64,000 bases of DNA from Candidatus Heimdallarchaeota archaeon (GCA_020353515.1 CP070695.1:3945460-4009459); one strand, 5' to 3'; positions 44,746 through 53,660 are shown, counted from the stretch's first letter. Made by a program: numbers and translations. The notes: a model not told the origin generated them from the sequence alone.

Positions 44746-45009
44746 GGCAAACTGACTTAATAAACTGCCCAATTTTGTCCTTAACTTTCTATATCTCCCT
44801 TATCATTTAATCATCTTTTCACGAGTTCTCTCTCTCCTAGAGCTTGTGATGTTAAGAAAGAATCTACTCGTTCCCTACCTTTGTAAAACTTTTTTAATCC
44901 CATTTCTTGTCATTATGTAATTCTTTGAATTAAGCGACGATTTGTCGCAGGAAGGGTTTTTCACCCCTTTTTCCTGCATTTGTATGATTAAATTCAGAAG
45001 TTGATTAGA

Positions 45010-46137
45010 ATGGCAAAATGGGATCTTACTATTTATGAATCTTCGGATAAAAAAGAAATCCGTAATCGTTTTCGGCTTACTAAGAAAACCATGACCGCGG
45101 CTGGTCAACATGGTAAGGCGATTATTTTAGAAGACGAAAAGAAGAAGGAATGGCTTCTCAAGACCTTTGCGAATATTATTGATTTTGAACTGAAAGAGAT
45201 TCAAGATTTAGAGGTTGATCTAAAAGAATCTCCTGAGGATAGTCGTGGTCGGATGCATTTATGGCGTACCTTTAATGAATTGACTGCTTCTCGCCTTGGC
45301 CGCTGTTTACACTTAAATGTCCCTGAGGCTATCATTGTATGTTCTCAACAGGTTGCTGATCATCCTCTCACCCAGACTACAACGTTACCTCTTGGTGATG
45401 TAATCATACTGGATGAGGATGAAGAAGGGGAGACTGCTGAAGAATACTATCAACTTTCTGGGCGAGAACCGTATACATTAGAGACCTCCTCCAAATTTGA
45501 AAAGATATTATCAGAGAAAGGGGGTCGTGGGGATCCTACGTCTGTCCTCGCAATTCTTCTCGAAAAAATCCCCGACACTATCAATCTTGACGAATTTTTG
45601 GACTCCTATGACGATGTGGATGAAGCCTTTCAAATTGTTCAGCAAATTGATGATGGATACACTCTTCTCCCCTTTGATGTTTGGTTGAATGACCCTGATC
45701 GAAATGCAGGCAACTACCTAGTCCAATTCGATAAATCAAAACAAGCACAAAAGATTTGGGGGATTGATTATGAGATGTGGGCACTAGGATCTGATATCTG
45801 GATGGAAGAAGATGAAATAACTAAAGGTAGAAGTTATCTTACTGCGATTATTCATCCTAAAAGTAATATTTTTGATCCACGAGTTAACGAAACTGTCTAT
45901 CGGATCCGTGAATTATCCGATGAATCCCTCTCTGCAATGACACGTACTCCTCAGCTAGCATGTAAATTCTTTGAATATCACATTAGCAAGCAAGGCCTTG
46001 ACCCTGATGAGAGAGTAAAGCTAAAACAAGCCGAAACCAACCTTGAAGACTTTCTCATTGAATCTCGACCTCGCTCCGACAAACTTAGCGATATCCTTGT
46101 CCGACAGATTGGTCTTCCAAAAGATTTCAAACCTTAA
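45010..46137 (+). CDS. HipA/PI3K-like kinase-fold protein
   Basis: About 375 residues. The end of a HipA-like kinase catalytic core is recognisable: LLPFDVWLNDPDRNAGNYLVQFD (catalytic D-x-x-x-x-N) and KIWGIDYEMWALGS (metal-binding D). N-terminal parts with AIILEDEKKKEWLLKTF (a lysine for ATP) and HLWRTFNELTASRLGRCLHLNVPEAII agree with this fold. It is flanked by the repeat element and the convergent BMC operon; no HipB-like antitoxin is adjacent, so a toxin role is not indicated. Target unknown. ATG 45010 is chosen over TTG 45001. Confidence 0.65.
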   Translation: MAKWDLTIYESSDKKEIRNRFRLTKKTMTAAGQHGKAIILEDEKKKEWLLKTFANIIDFELKEIQDLEVDLKESPEDSRGRMHLWRTFNELTASRLGRCLHLNVPEAIIVCSQQVADHPLTQTTTLPLGDVIILDEDEEGETAEEYYQLSGREPYTLETSSKFEKILSEKGGRGDPTSVLAILLEKIPDTINLDEFLDSYDDVDEAFQIVQQIDDGYTLLPFDVWLNDPDRNAGNYLVQFDKSKQAQKIWGIDYEMWALGSDIWMEEDEITKGRSYLTAIIHPKSNIFDPRVNETVYRIRELSDESLSAMTRTPQLACKFFEYHISKQGLDPDERVKLKQAETNLEDFLIESRPRSDKLSDILVRQIGLPKDFKP

Positions 46138-46172
46138 CAAGGCTTCAATGAAAACCGTTTTCTTTTCCTTTT

Positions 46173-47606
46173 TTAATACTTTCCATCTGATGAGGATGTT
46201 CCCTTAACAATTGATACTGAGGCTGAGGCTCCAATACGGGTTGCGCCAGCCTTAATCATTTCTTCTGCTGCTTCGTGAGTTCTTATCCCTCCTGCTGCTT
46301 TAATTCCCATTTCAGGGCCAACAGTTTCTCTCATTAATGCTACATCCTCAACAAGTGCTCCTGCTGTACTAAACCCAGTGGACGTTTTAACGAAGTCTGC
46401 TCCTCCTAACTTAGATAAAAGACTTCCTTTAATTATCTCTTCCTTTGATAATAGCGCGGTTTCTAAAATGACTTTAACAAGAGCTTTTCCTTCTGCTGCT
46501 TGGACAACTGCTTCGATATCTTTTCTAACGAGATCATCATTCCCTGATTTTAACGCCCCCACATTAATGACCATATCAACTTCCTCTGCTCCATTTGCAA
46601 TCGCATCACGAGTTTCTATTGCTTTCACGGTTGGGGTAGTTGCCCCTAAGGGAAATCCAATGACTGTGCACACCTTCACAGGACTATCTTGGAGAAAGGA
46701 TTTGGCCAGTTTGACATTGGTTGGATTGACACAAACTGAAGCAAATTCATATTCTTTGGCTTCTTCACAGAGTTTTCTTATCTCTTCTTCTGTTGCATCA
46801 GCTTTTAGTACAGTGTGATCGATATATCTTGCTAAAGCTTGGTCAAAATTAGTCTGTCCAGGTTCCACTCCTATTCGTGATGCTCCACCATTAACTAAAA
46901 TTTGATACGCTGCTGTATATTCGTTAGCCACTTCTTTTCCAGCTGAACTAACAGTATATGGTAATTCCATTGATGGAATCGCCCGTACGGGGATTTCTCT
47001 AGTCATTTCACGTATATCAAGTACTGTTATCCCGATCTCTCTCAATTGGTTAATAATCTGGGTTATTCGTTGTATTACTGGTTGAGGAATATCTTCTGGT
47101 GATTTCTGACAACAAAAGATTGAATTCTTTGCAGCTATGACTGGAACGCCATTCATAAGGGCAAAAACCATGGTAATGGTTCCAAGGGAATCAGCATTCA
47201 ATGCTGCTACTTTTGCAGCGGTATTTAAGGATAAGACAGGAACATACAAAGTATCTGTATATGGTAATATTTTCTCATGAAATTCTTGAGTATACTCGGT
47301 GACGATTGTTCCTCCCTCGGAGAGACCTCTTATTTTTGGAATTCCAATTATTTGTTCTGCGGATTTTGTCATAACAACATAGATATTCGAGTAACGACTC
47401 ACAATAATAGCAATTTGACGATAAACTTCTTCTAGTTCCATATCACCCCCACAAAGTAAGATTATGACTGAATTATAGGTACTTACTGATCTTTTTGGGC
47501 CTTGGATAGGTGAAAGCACTGACTCCTTTTGAACAGCTCTTTCTTGACCTAATTTCGACAATACCTGCTCTGATATTCTTCGAACTAGCTCTTCATCTAT
47601 TTCCAT
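46173..47606 (-). CDS. deoC: Targeting helix + flavoprotein-like domain + DeoC aldolase fusion
   Basis: 477 residues. Residues 1-20 ([20 protein letters not shown]) form a short amphipathic helix like BMC encapsulation peptides. Residues 40-200 resemble a flavoprotein-type Rossmann domain ([53 protein letters not shown]). Residues 250-470 are deoxyribose-phosphate aldolase: [26 protein letters not shown], Schiff-base K407 in [10 protein letters not shown], and K436 in [10 protein letters not shown]. It should split 2-deoxyribose-5-phosphate into acetaldehyde and glyceraldehyde-3-phosphate inside the shell. Usual DeoC is about 220-250 residues, so the N-terminal half is an addition. Last gene of the BMC operon. 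Confidence 0.92.
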   Translation of the reverse strand: MEIDEELVRRISEQVLSKLGQERAVQKESVLSPIQGPKRSVSTYNSVIILLCGGDMELEEVYRQIAIIVSRYSNIYVVMTKSAEQIIGIPKIRGLSEGGTIVTEYTQEFHEKILPYTDTLYVPVLSLNTAAKVAALNADSLGTITMVFALMNGVPVIAAKNSIFCCQKSPEDIPQPVIQRITQIINQLREIGITVLDIREMTREIPVRAIPSMELPYTVSSAGKEVANEYTAAYQILVNGGASRIGVEPGQTNFDQALARYIDHTVLKADATEEEIRKLCEEAKEYEFASVCVNPTNVKLAKSFLQDSPVKVCTVIGFPLGATTPTVKAIETRDAIANGAEEVDMVINVGALKSGNDDLVRKDIEAVVQAAEGKALVKVILETALLSKEEIIKGSLLSKLGGADFVKTSTGFSTAGALVEDVALMRETVGPEMGIKAAGGIRTHEAAEEMIKAGATRIGASASVSIVKGTSSSDGKY

Positions 47607-47608
47607 TA

Positions 47609-47917
47609 CTAACTTCTCCTATAACTTTCAGTTAAATCCCGTTGTTCTCCTTTGGTTTTGATAAAGTCCACAATTCCTACTACTAACGCATCGACCGCCC
47701 CTTTATCATCTTTCATAATACCACGAATAGAATTTCCTTCTTGTATTATAAGTACACAATCTCCTATTCCAGCTTGAGCAGTATCAAGAGCTATGAATGA
47801 ATCACCAGAAAATTTGCCATTTAAATCTACAGGACGAACGACTAGAATTTTATAATTCTCATGACTCTCTGTCTTAATGGTTGCCACAAGTGTACCAATT
47901 ACTCTAGCCAAAATCAT
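47609..47917 (-). CDS. BMC vertex protein (EutN/CcmL family)
   Basis: 102 residues. The pentamer-forming fold is recognised from [58 protein letters not shown] and [10 protein letters not shown]. Pentamers cap the twelve corners of a BMC shell. It starts eight bases after the upstream EutN paralogue and stops two bases before deoC. One of three paralogues in the operon. Confidence 0.93.
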   Translation of the reverse strand: MILARVIGTLVATIKTESHENYKILVVRPVDLNGKFSGDSFIALDTAQAGIGDCVLIIQEGNSIRGIMKDDKGAVDALVVGIVDFIKTKGEQRDLTESYRRS

Positions 47918-47925
47918 TGTTTTTT

Positions 47926-48366
47926 CTACTCCGAAGGTTTCTTCGTTTGAGGAGGTTTGGTTTTAGCGATTGTTTTCCTAGGGGCCCTTCTCCTTGAAGG
48001 TTTTTTCTTTGGAGGTTCTCTTGTTTTCGCAGGTTCTATATCTTCACTCACTATTTCTACTTTCTCTTTGATTGGTTTAGTTTTCTTTTTTGCAGCTTCA
48101 ACCACAGTATATTCCTCAACAAAACCAACAACGCATTCATCTATAGGAACTAATTCTCTAGGTATCGCAATAGCAGCCTCCTTCTTACTGACGATATAAA
48201 CTATATCTCCCTCTCCTGCAGTATATATTCCATCAGCAGCCACATAAGGGTTCCCAATAGGTTGGAAATTATCATCCAAACCTTGAATAATAAGGAAGCG
48301 CAATCCTTCAAGTCCAGGGTCTTTCACAGTAGCTACGACATTACCAATGACTTTTCCAAGCTTCAA
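47926..48366 (-). CDS. BMC vertex protein with a long basic tail
   Basis: 146 residues. The first 87 are a EutN/CcmL vertex domain (LGKVIGNVVATVKDPGLEGLRFLIIQGLD, YVAADGIYTAGEGDIVYIVSKKEAA, CVVGFVEEYTVVE). About 60 further residues are Lys/Pro/Arg-rich and probably unfolded (KKPSRRRAPRKTIAKTKPPQ). Normal vertex proteins end after the domain. The tail would project from the shell corners and might bind nucleic acid, enzymes or another shell. Starts five bases after rpiB. Confidence 0.9.
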   Translation of the reverse strand: MKLGKVIGNVVATVKDPGLEGLRFLIIQGLDDNFQPIGNPYVAADGIYTAGEGDIVYIVSKKEAAIAIPRELVPIDECVVGFVEEYTVVEAAKKKTKPIKEKVEIVSEDIEPAKTREPPKKKPSRRRAPRKTIAKTKPPQTKKPSE

Positions 48367-48370
48367 GATC

Positions 48371-48823
48371 TTACAACAACTTCTTTTTTTCTAATTCGCG
48401 AATCTTATTTACACGGCGTTCATGACGACCCCCCCCGAAAGGAGTTTTTAACCACATTTTCACGATTTTTTGAGCCGTTTCTGCATCTATTACTCGAGCC
48501 CCAAGAGTTAGAATATTTGAATCATTGTGTTCTCGTGCTGAATGGGCGGTGAATTCGTCTGTACATGGTGTCGCTCTAATATTCTTGATTTTGTTGGCAA
48601 CGATTGCACTTGCCACACCAGTGCCATCAATGATGATCCCTTTACTCTCTAGCGAAACTGCAATATCTTGGGCCACTGATACAGCAATATCGGGGTAGTC
48701 TACTGCATCAGAAGTATAACACCCATAATCTTCTACTTCATAACCAAGACCTCTTATGAAGGCAATAAGATGTTTCTTCAATTCAAATCCACCATGATCG
48801 CTACCAATGATTATCTTTTTCAT
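48371..48823 (-). CDS. rpiB: Ribose-5-phosphate isomerase B
   Basis: 150 residues of the RpiB/LacAB family: IIIGSDHGGFELKKHLIAF, DYPDIAVSVAQDIA, GTGVASAIVANKI and SAREHNDSNILTLGARV are all characteristic. It interconverts ribose-5-phosphate and ribulose-5-phosphate. The position of the catalytic cysteine of E. coli-type RpiB (CGTG) is aspartate here, D66 in IIDGTG, so catalysis may use another base or another sugar phosphate. In the BMC operon it fits a pentose-phosphate feed for the DeoC aldolase and is typical of sugar-phosphate-type BMC loci. Confidence 0.92.
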   Translation of the reverse strand: MKKIIIGSDHGGFELKKHLIAFIRGLGYEVEDYGCYTSDAVDYPDIAVSVAQDIAVSLESKGIIIDGTGVASAIVANKIKNIRATPCTDEFTAHSAREHNDSNILTLGARVIDAETAQKIVKMWLKTPFGGGRHERRVNKIRELEKKKLL

Positions 48824-48853
48824 TTTTATGCCTCACATCGATCATACTTACTA

Positions 48854-49402
48854 TTATAATAAATGTTTTAGCAAATCTTTGTGCGGAGCTGGAATAATTG
48901 TAGTAGACAGAACCAAACCTTCATCTTTTACCCGATTTACAGCTGCACTGATTGCAGCTTTAACTGCTCCTACTTCACCTGTGAATAATGCAAAAGCTTT
49001 ACCCCCCAAGGCACGACTCAGTCGTATCTCGATCAATTTAATTTTGGCACTTTTGACTGCCTCATCAGCAGCCATAACTGCTGAGGGTGCTGAATAAGTT
49101 TCTATCATTCCAATGGCACCAATTTCTTCGACAGAAGTAGTTCCACTAATCGCTGGAAATACTTCAGGATGAACATTAGGGATAATTGTGAACCCAGTTA
49201 CAGTTTCTCCAGCTGTCCTGCTACCTATATCCATTGAGCTTTTTATTGACGAGATTGTACCTTGAATTATGATCAAGTATTTTCCTGGACATACGGGTGT
49301 CGAAACCAATAATTTCACATCAGCAGCTTTAGCCATGGAATCGGCAGCAAGAAGTCCTCTCGCCATGACATTGGTTTCTATGATTCCAATTGCACGCATC
49401 AT
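48854..49402 (-). CDS. Tandem-domain BMC shell protein, PduT-like
   Basis: 182 residues with two BMC domains (AIGIIETNVMARGLLAADSMAKAA and AIGMIETYSAPSAVMAADEAVKSA). Such proteins form trimers that act as hexagonal tiles. The order LLVSTPVCPGKYLI puts a cysteine at residue 38, the position at which PduT trimers hold a [4Fe-4S] cluster in the pore, and the NVHPEVFPAISG and PAPHKDLL segments also match PduT. It can therefore pass electrons across the shell, paired with the PduS-like protein of this operon. Confidence 0.93.
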   Translation of the reverse strand: MMRAIGIIETNVMARGLLAADSMAKAADVKLLVSTPVCPGKYLIIIQGTISSIKSSMDIGSRTAGETVTGFTIIPNVHPEVFPAISGTTSVEEIGAIGMIETYSAPSAVMAADEAVKSAKIKLIEIRLSRALGGKAFALFTGEVGAVKAAISAAVNRVKDEGLVLSTTIIPAPHKDLLKHLL

Positions 49403-49483
49403 AATGACCTATCAAGTCTAAAGCAGAAAAATAGTCTATTGTACAGAGATGCTTAAAAGGCATCCATTCGTACAAATATCAAA

Positions 49484-49759
49484 CTATTTTCCTGGTAATA
49501 TAGTTTCGACTTCTTCGTGTGGACTTGGGATCACATGTGCTGATATTAATTCGCCAACTTTACGACCAGCAAGAGCCCCTGCTTCAACAGATGCTTTTAC
49601 AGCTCCTACATCGCCACGAACCATCACAGTCACATAACCGCCACCTATTATTTCTTTTCCAATAAGGTGGACGTTTGCTGCTTTTACCATCGCATCAGCT
49701 GCTTCAATAGAAGCAACTAAACCCTTAGTTTCAATTAAACCTAATGCTTCTTTAGCCAT
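49484..49759 (-). CDS. BMC-H shell protein, PduA-like
   Basis: 91 residues, one BMC domain ([68 protein letters not shown]). Hexamers of this type form the shell's facets. The pore loop has IGGGY where PduA has IGSGL. Length equals the family minimum. GGTGAACAAAA precedes the ATG. Its start is 25 bases from the end of the PduS-like gene. Confidence 0.95.
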   Translation of the reverse strand: MAKEALGLIETKGLVASIEAADAMVKAANVHLIGKEIIGGGYVTVMVRGDVGAVKASVEAGALAGRKVGELISAHVIPSPHEEVETILPGK

Positions 49760-49784
49760 TTTTGTTCACCAAATCTTTTTTTTT

Positions 49785-51116
49785 CTAGTTTTTGTTTTCT
49801 ATTATTATTTCATCTTGGATCTTTGTGATAGTTCCATCGATACTTGCATGAACCATCGCTCCAAGAGAATCTTCAGGAATTCTTCCTATCACATCACCTT
49901 CAGACACTTTATCCCCAATTTTTACTGTAGGGATCGCCTGAATACCAATGTGCTGTTTTAAGGGAATTCTCACATAATTAATTTTCAATGTTGGTGTTGT
50001 TATTGGAGATTTCAGATGATCATAATCAGTTAACCCTAACCTTGAGACAAGCCTTTTGGTAGGTAATCGTCTTATCCCCCTTTCAGGATGTATTTCTAAT
50101 TCCTTACGTCTATGAGGATTTTTCATTCCTTCAGTAATTAGCTGATTTTTGATTTCCCATACGATTTTGGCTGGGTCAAGTCCCATGGGACATCCATAAT
50201 ATGTACATGCCCCACAAAATACACACAAAAAGCTACCCGTCAAATCACTATTTTTTACCTCTCCTCCGAATGAAACTACTCGCATGATTCTATCAGGATA
50301 TAAATTATGACCAAGTAAATGCCGAGGACAGACTACGGTACATAATTCACACTTTATGCAAGCAGCATTTGAGATAACAACCTTACGTGGCATCATTTGG
50401 GATTTCATTGATATTAAAAAGTGATCTGCAGGTAGTACAATAATGCCAGATGTTGTTTTTACAATTGGTGACCTAAGATCAGGTAATAATTCTCCCATTA
50501 TAGGCCCTCCTACTATGACCTTATAGGAATCTACTGTTGGACCTCCAGCCAATTTAATTGCAGTTTCTATAGGAGTTCCAATGGGAAAATTGATTGTTTG
50601 AGGTTTTTTCACTGCACCTGATATCGTCACATATCGGGAAATAACGGGTTTTCCCTCCGTAGCTTCGGCCATATGAACCAAAGTACCGATATTATTAACG
50701 ACTACTCCAATATCAAGAGGAATTCCTCCTTCAGGAACAGATTTTTGAAGTATATCTTGAACTAGGACGAACTCATCTCCAGCAGGATAATAATCTTCGA
50801 GAAGAAATAGTTCAATATTCTTTTCTTCAGAAATTACCTTTTTAATTGCATTAACTGAAGGAGAAAATTTCTTTTTTATTGCAATAACTCCTTTTTTCGC
50901 TCCTGTTGCCTTCATCCCTAATTTAAGACCTTCTATTACCTTTTCAGGAAACAAAGCCATTAATTGTTGATCTACACTTAATAGAGGTTCACATTCAGCA
51001 CCATTAGCAATATATGTATTGACTCTGGCAGATATCTTGACGTGTGTGGGAAATCCCGCACCTCCAGCTCCAATGATTCCTGCTTTTCTCACCATTTCTA
51101 CCAAGTCAGTACTCAC
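49785..51116 (-). CDS. PduS-like (RnfC family) flavin/Fe-S oxidoreductase
   Basis: 443 residues. The N-terminal flavin/NADH region has GIIGAGGAGFPTHVK and YIANGAECEPLL; YYPAGDEFVLVQDIL follows, as in RnfC and PduS. Two [4Fe-4S] motifs come at about residues 260-315 (CIKCELCTVVCP and CVFCGACTYYGCP). The C-terminus carries an RnfC barrel-sandwich-like domain (DKVSEGDVIGRIPEDSLG). PduS in propanediol BMCs is a cobalamin reductase; no cobalamin-dependent enzyme lies here, so NADH recycling through PduT is the likelier task. Start is GTG at 51116. Confidence 0.92.
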   Translation of the reverse strand: MSTDLVEMVRKAGIIGAGGAGFPTHVKISARVNTYIANGAECEPLLSVDQQLMALFPEKVIEGLKLGMKATGAKKGVIAIKKKFSPSVNAIKKVISEEKNIELFLLEDYYPAGDEFVLVQDILQKSVPEGGIPLDIGVVVNNIGTLVHMAEATEGKPVISRYVTISGAVKKPQTINFPIGTPIETAIKLAGGPTVDSYKVIVGGPIMGELLPDLRSPIVKTTSGIIVLPADHFLISMKSQMMPRKVVISNAACIKCELCTVVCPRHLLGHNLYPDRIMRVVSFGGEVKNSDLTGSFLCVFCGACTYYGCPMGLDPAKIVWEIKNQLITEGMKNPHRRKELEIHPERGIRRLPTKRLVSRLGLTDYDHLKSPITTPTLKINYVRIPLKQHIGIQAIPTVKIGDKVSEGDVIGRIPEDSLGAMVHASIDGTITKIQDEIIIENKN

Positions 51117-51141
51117 TTTTTTCTATCCTTCTTTTTATGCT

Positions 51142-52569
51142 TTATACTATTCTAAATGCATCAACTAAAACACACCGTCGTTGACGGGTGAAAGTTCGCG
51201 CTGAGGTTAACCCTTCTCCCGTTGGTCCAGCAATCGTCATGGTAGTATAGCCTTCGCCTCCAAATCCAAGCCCAGCATATGAGGGGGCGTTTTTTACAAA
51301 AATAGTGGTTTCAATGTGTTTTGCTACGAGACTCATGTTTCCTAAACTATCGCTCCACATCGTTGCAGTGTGTTTAAAGCCATGTTCTGCTTTTTTCGCC
51401 CTTGCAAGAGCTTCTTCGATAGTATTTACACGAACGATTGGAAGAATAGGCATTAGTTGTTCTGTGACAACAAAAGGATGCGTATCATCGGGTACTTCTG
51501 CTATTATTAACCGAATATCATCTCCTACTCTGATTCCGATCTGTTCCAGAATATCTGGAGCATTTTTACCGATGAATTTCACGTTTTTTATAGGATGTTT
51601 CTCTCCAGTCGCAGTAAAGACAAGTTTTACCAACTCATCAATTTGCCTTCCTTTTACTTCATACGCACCGTACCTTTGCATTTCAGCCATAAGTTCATCA
51701 ATAATGTTCTCAAATGCAAATACTTCTTTTTCTGCTATACATACAATATTGTTATCAAAACTTGCTCCTTCTATAATTCCCCGAGCTGCTTTCTGGATAT
51801 CCGCTGTATCATCAACAATCACAGGTGGATTTCCTGGGCCAGCAGCAACAGTTTTCTTTCCTGACGTCATTGCTGCCTTTACTACTGCTCCTCCTCCAGT
51901 AACAACTAGACAGCGAATTTTCGGGTGCTTCATTACTGCCTGAGCTGTTTGTATTGTCGGATTGATCACAGAAGTTAGGACATTTTCAGGGCCTCCAGCT
52001 TCAATAATGGCCCGATTCATTAAGCGTATTGTTTCGTTTGTAGCCCTCTTTGCTGCGGGATGAGGATTAAATAAAACAGTATTTCCTGCTGAAACCATAG
52101 AGATAGAATTATTAATTATTGTGGCTGTGGGATTTGTAGAGGGAGTTATAGACCCAATCACTCCATATGGTGCCATTTCAACAAGGGTTAACCCCCGATC
52201 CCCTGTCCATGTTGTTGATTCTAAATCCTCAACTCCAGGTGTTTTTCTTGCACATAGAAGATTTTTAGCTGTTTTATCTTCCAAGCGACCTATACCTGTA
52301 TCTTGAACAGCTAATTCTGCTAGATAACGGGCATGCTTAGTTGCCATATCTCTCATGGAATTAATTATCTCTTTCCTCTTCTCCAGTGAAATAGAAGATA
52401 GTGTACTGTACGCTGCTTCTGATGCTGTTATAGCTTCATCAATAGTTTGAAAGATACCTCCTCCTGATGTAATGGGGATGTTGTCTATTCCAGAATAGAC
52501 TTGATATGCACGAATTCTTTTAACAACTGTATTTACAATCTTGGAGATTTCCTGTTCATCAATTGTCAT
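51142..52569 (-). CDS. pduP: CoA-acylating aldehyde dehydrogenase, PduP-like
   Basis: 475 residues. The N-terminus (MTIDEQEISKIVNTVVKRIRAY) is an amphipathic helix like the PduP encapsulation peptide, followed by a short linker. The dehydrogenase domain has GVIGSITPSTNPTATIINNS, TGGGAVVKAAMTSGKKTVAAGPGNPP and the catalytic cysteine C277 in GASFDNNIVCIAEKEVF. It turns acetaldehyde, NAD+ and CoA into acetyl-CoA and NADH. In this operon the aldehyde would come from DeoC. GAGGTTGATAG precedes the ATG. Confidence 0.95.
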   Translation of the reverse strand: MTIDEQEISKIVNTVVKRIRAYQVYSGIDNIPITSGGGIFQTIDEAITASEAAYSTLSSISLEKRKEIINSMRDMATKHARYLAELAVQDTGIGRLEDKTAKNLLCARKTPGVEDLESTTWTGDRGLTLVEMAPYGVIGSITPSTNPTATIINNSISMVSAGNTVLFNPHPAAKRATNETIRLMNRAIIEAGGPENVLTSVINPTIQTAQAVMKHPKIRCLVVTGGGAVVKAAMTSGKKTVAAGPGNPPVIVDDTADIQKAARGIIEGASFDNNIVCIAEKEVFAFENIIDELMAEMQRYGAYEVKGRQIDELVKLVFTATGEKHPIKNVKFIGKNAPDILEQIGIRVGDDIRLIIAEVPDDTHPFVVTEQLMPILPIVRVNTIEEALARAKKAEHGFKHTATMWSDSLGNMSLVAKHIETTIFVKNAPSYAGLGFGGEGYTTMTIAGPTGEGLTSARTFTRQRRCVLVDAFRIV

Positions 52570-52617
52570 CTATCAACCTCTAATTAATGTTTCATAAAAA
52601 CTCAAAGTTATCATCAT

Positions 52618-52908
52618 TTATTTTGCGTAAGTTTGTTTTCCATCAATCTTTATAAAATCAATAATCGCTTGAATTGTCGCATCAACAGGTCGATCTTTAG
52701 TCATGGCTGTTAAACGGGAGGAACTTCCAGAAACTACCATTACAATTTCACCCTCACCTGCACCTACCACATCAACAGCTACAAATGGGGATCCTTCTGG
52801 TCTAAATTCTTTCATATCAACAGGTTGGACAATAAGCAGTTTGAATGCGTTTAAATTCTCATCTTTTTTCGTACTAACTACATTCCCTATTACTCTACAG
52901 ATTTTCAT
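52618..52908 (-). CDS. BMC vertex protein (EutN/CcmL family)
   Basis: 96 residues, the third EutN/CcmL paralogue: ICRVIGNVVSTKKDENLNAFKLLIVQPVD, FVAVDVVGAGEGEIVMVVSGSSSRLT and TIQAIIDFI. It lies between the flavoprotein-like gene and PduP. Having three pentamer genes suggests mixed vertices or alternative caps. Confidence 0.95.
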   Translation of the reverse strand: MKICRVIGNVVSTKKDENLNAFKLLIVQPVDMKEFRPEGSPFVAVDVVGAGEGEIVMVVSGSSSRLTAMTKDRPVDATIQAIIDFIKIDGKQTYAK

Positions 52909-52919
52909 AAGTATTTCAC

Positions 52920-53645
52920 CTAAATTCTCACAATACGTATACCTAAATCCCGAGCTTTCTCTCGTGCCAAAGGAGTAACGATTGCTGTGCGTGGTACCCT
53001 TAACTCGAGGGTTTTTCCATCCAAAGTCTTGATGTATGTCTCTGTTATGAGATCTGGGATTCGGGGGGGACTTTTTAAAAAGCGTTCTTTCAAGTCATTT
53101 TCATCAAGAACGCCAAACCCAATCTTTACAAGGAGAGAAAGTCTTTTTCTTAATTCTTGATTGATTTTACTTAGTGGTTTATATTCAGAAACTAAATCCA
53201 TTAAATTAAACGGTGTTAATATATATACTGGAACATTATAAAGAAGCCCTTGGATCAATACATTTACTATAGGATCCTCATCTTGAAATTGAATTAATTT
53301 ATCTGCTATCTCAAAGCTAAATGCACCAAAGATTATATACTCTAAATCAATAAAATCAGTGAGAATAAAACTATTTCTTTCACCTATAATAACTTTCATT
53401 GATGGCATTGAAGCGCACCTAACTGAGATTTGGAGGAGAAAATCAATTTCCTCTAGTGTCCAAATTAATACTGGAATTTCTTCGCGAGATAATTGAATTA
53501 AAGACTCGAACAACTTGTCAATACCTTTACCCATATGAGTCAAAATTCCTAGGACCTTGAACGAACCTGAAACCTCTTTGTGCTCTGTTTTCAGGGCCTT
53601 TTCGACTTCACGGGCAACAACTGCTGATAGTTGTTCGTCTTCCAT
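52920..53645 (-). CDS. BMC-associated flavoprotein-like protein
   Basis: 241 residues. Residues 1-20 (MEDEQLSAVVAREVEKALKT) form a helix like an encapsulation peptide. The core (KVLGILTHMGKGIDKLFESLI, VLIWTLEEIDFLLQI, EYIIFGAFSFEIADKLIQF, IQGLLYNVPVYILTP) has the alternating pattern of the flavoprotein-like domain found at the front of this operon's DeoC fusion. The C-terminus (ITETYIKTLDGKTLELRVPRTA, VTPLAREKARDLGIRIVR) resembles tails of other BMC-linked proteins. No catalytic residue is clear. A cofactor-handling cargo protein is plausible. Confidence 0.6.
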   Translation of the reverse strand: MEDEQLSAVVAREVEKALKTEHKEVSGSFKVLGILTHMGKGIDKLFESLIQLSREEIPVLIWTLEEIDFLLQISVRCASMPSMKVIIGERNSFILTDFIDLEYIIFGAFSFEIADKLIQFQDEDPIVNVLIQGLLYNVPVYILTPFNLMDLVSEYKPLSKINQELRKRLSLLVKIGFGVLDENDLKERFLKSPPRIPDLITETYIKTLDGKTLELRVPRTAIVTPLAREKARDLGIRIVRI

Positions 53646-53660
53646 TTCTTATAGGACTTC

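Noticed and set aside
46378..46818. 146-codon plus-strand frame
   Set aside because: Antisense to the catalytic DeoC domain; no protein-like motif.
51305..51943. 212-codon open frame on the plus strand
   Set aside because: It is antisense to the PduP gene, whose protein is clearly conserved; the composition is that of a shadow frame.
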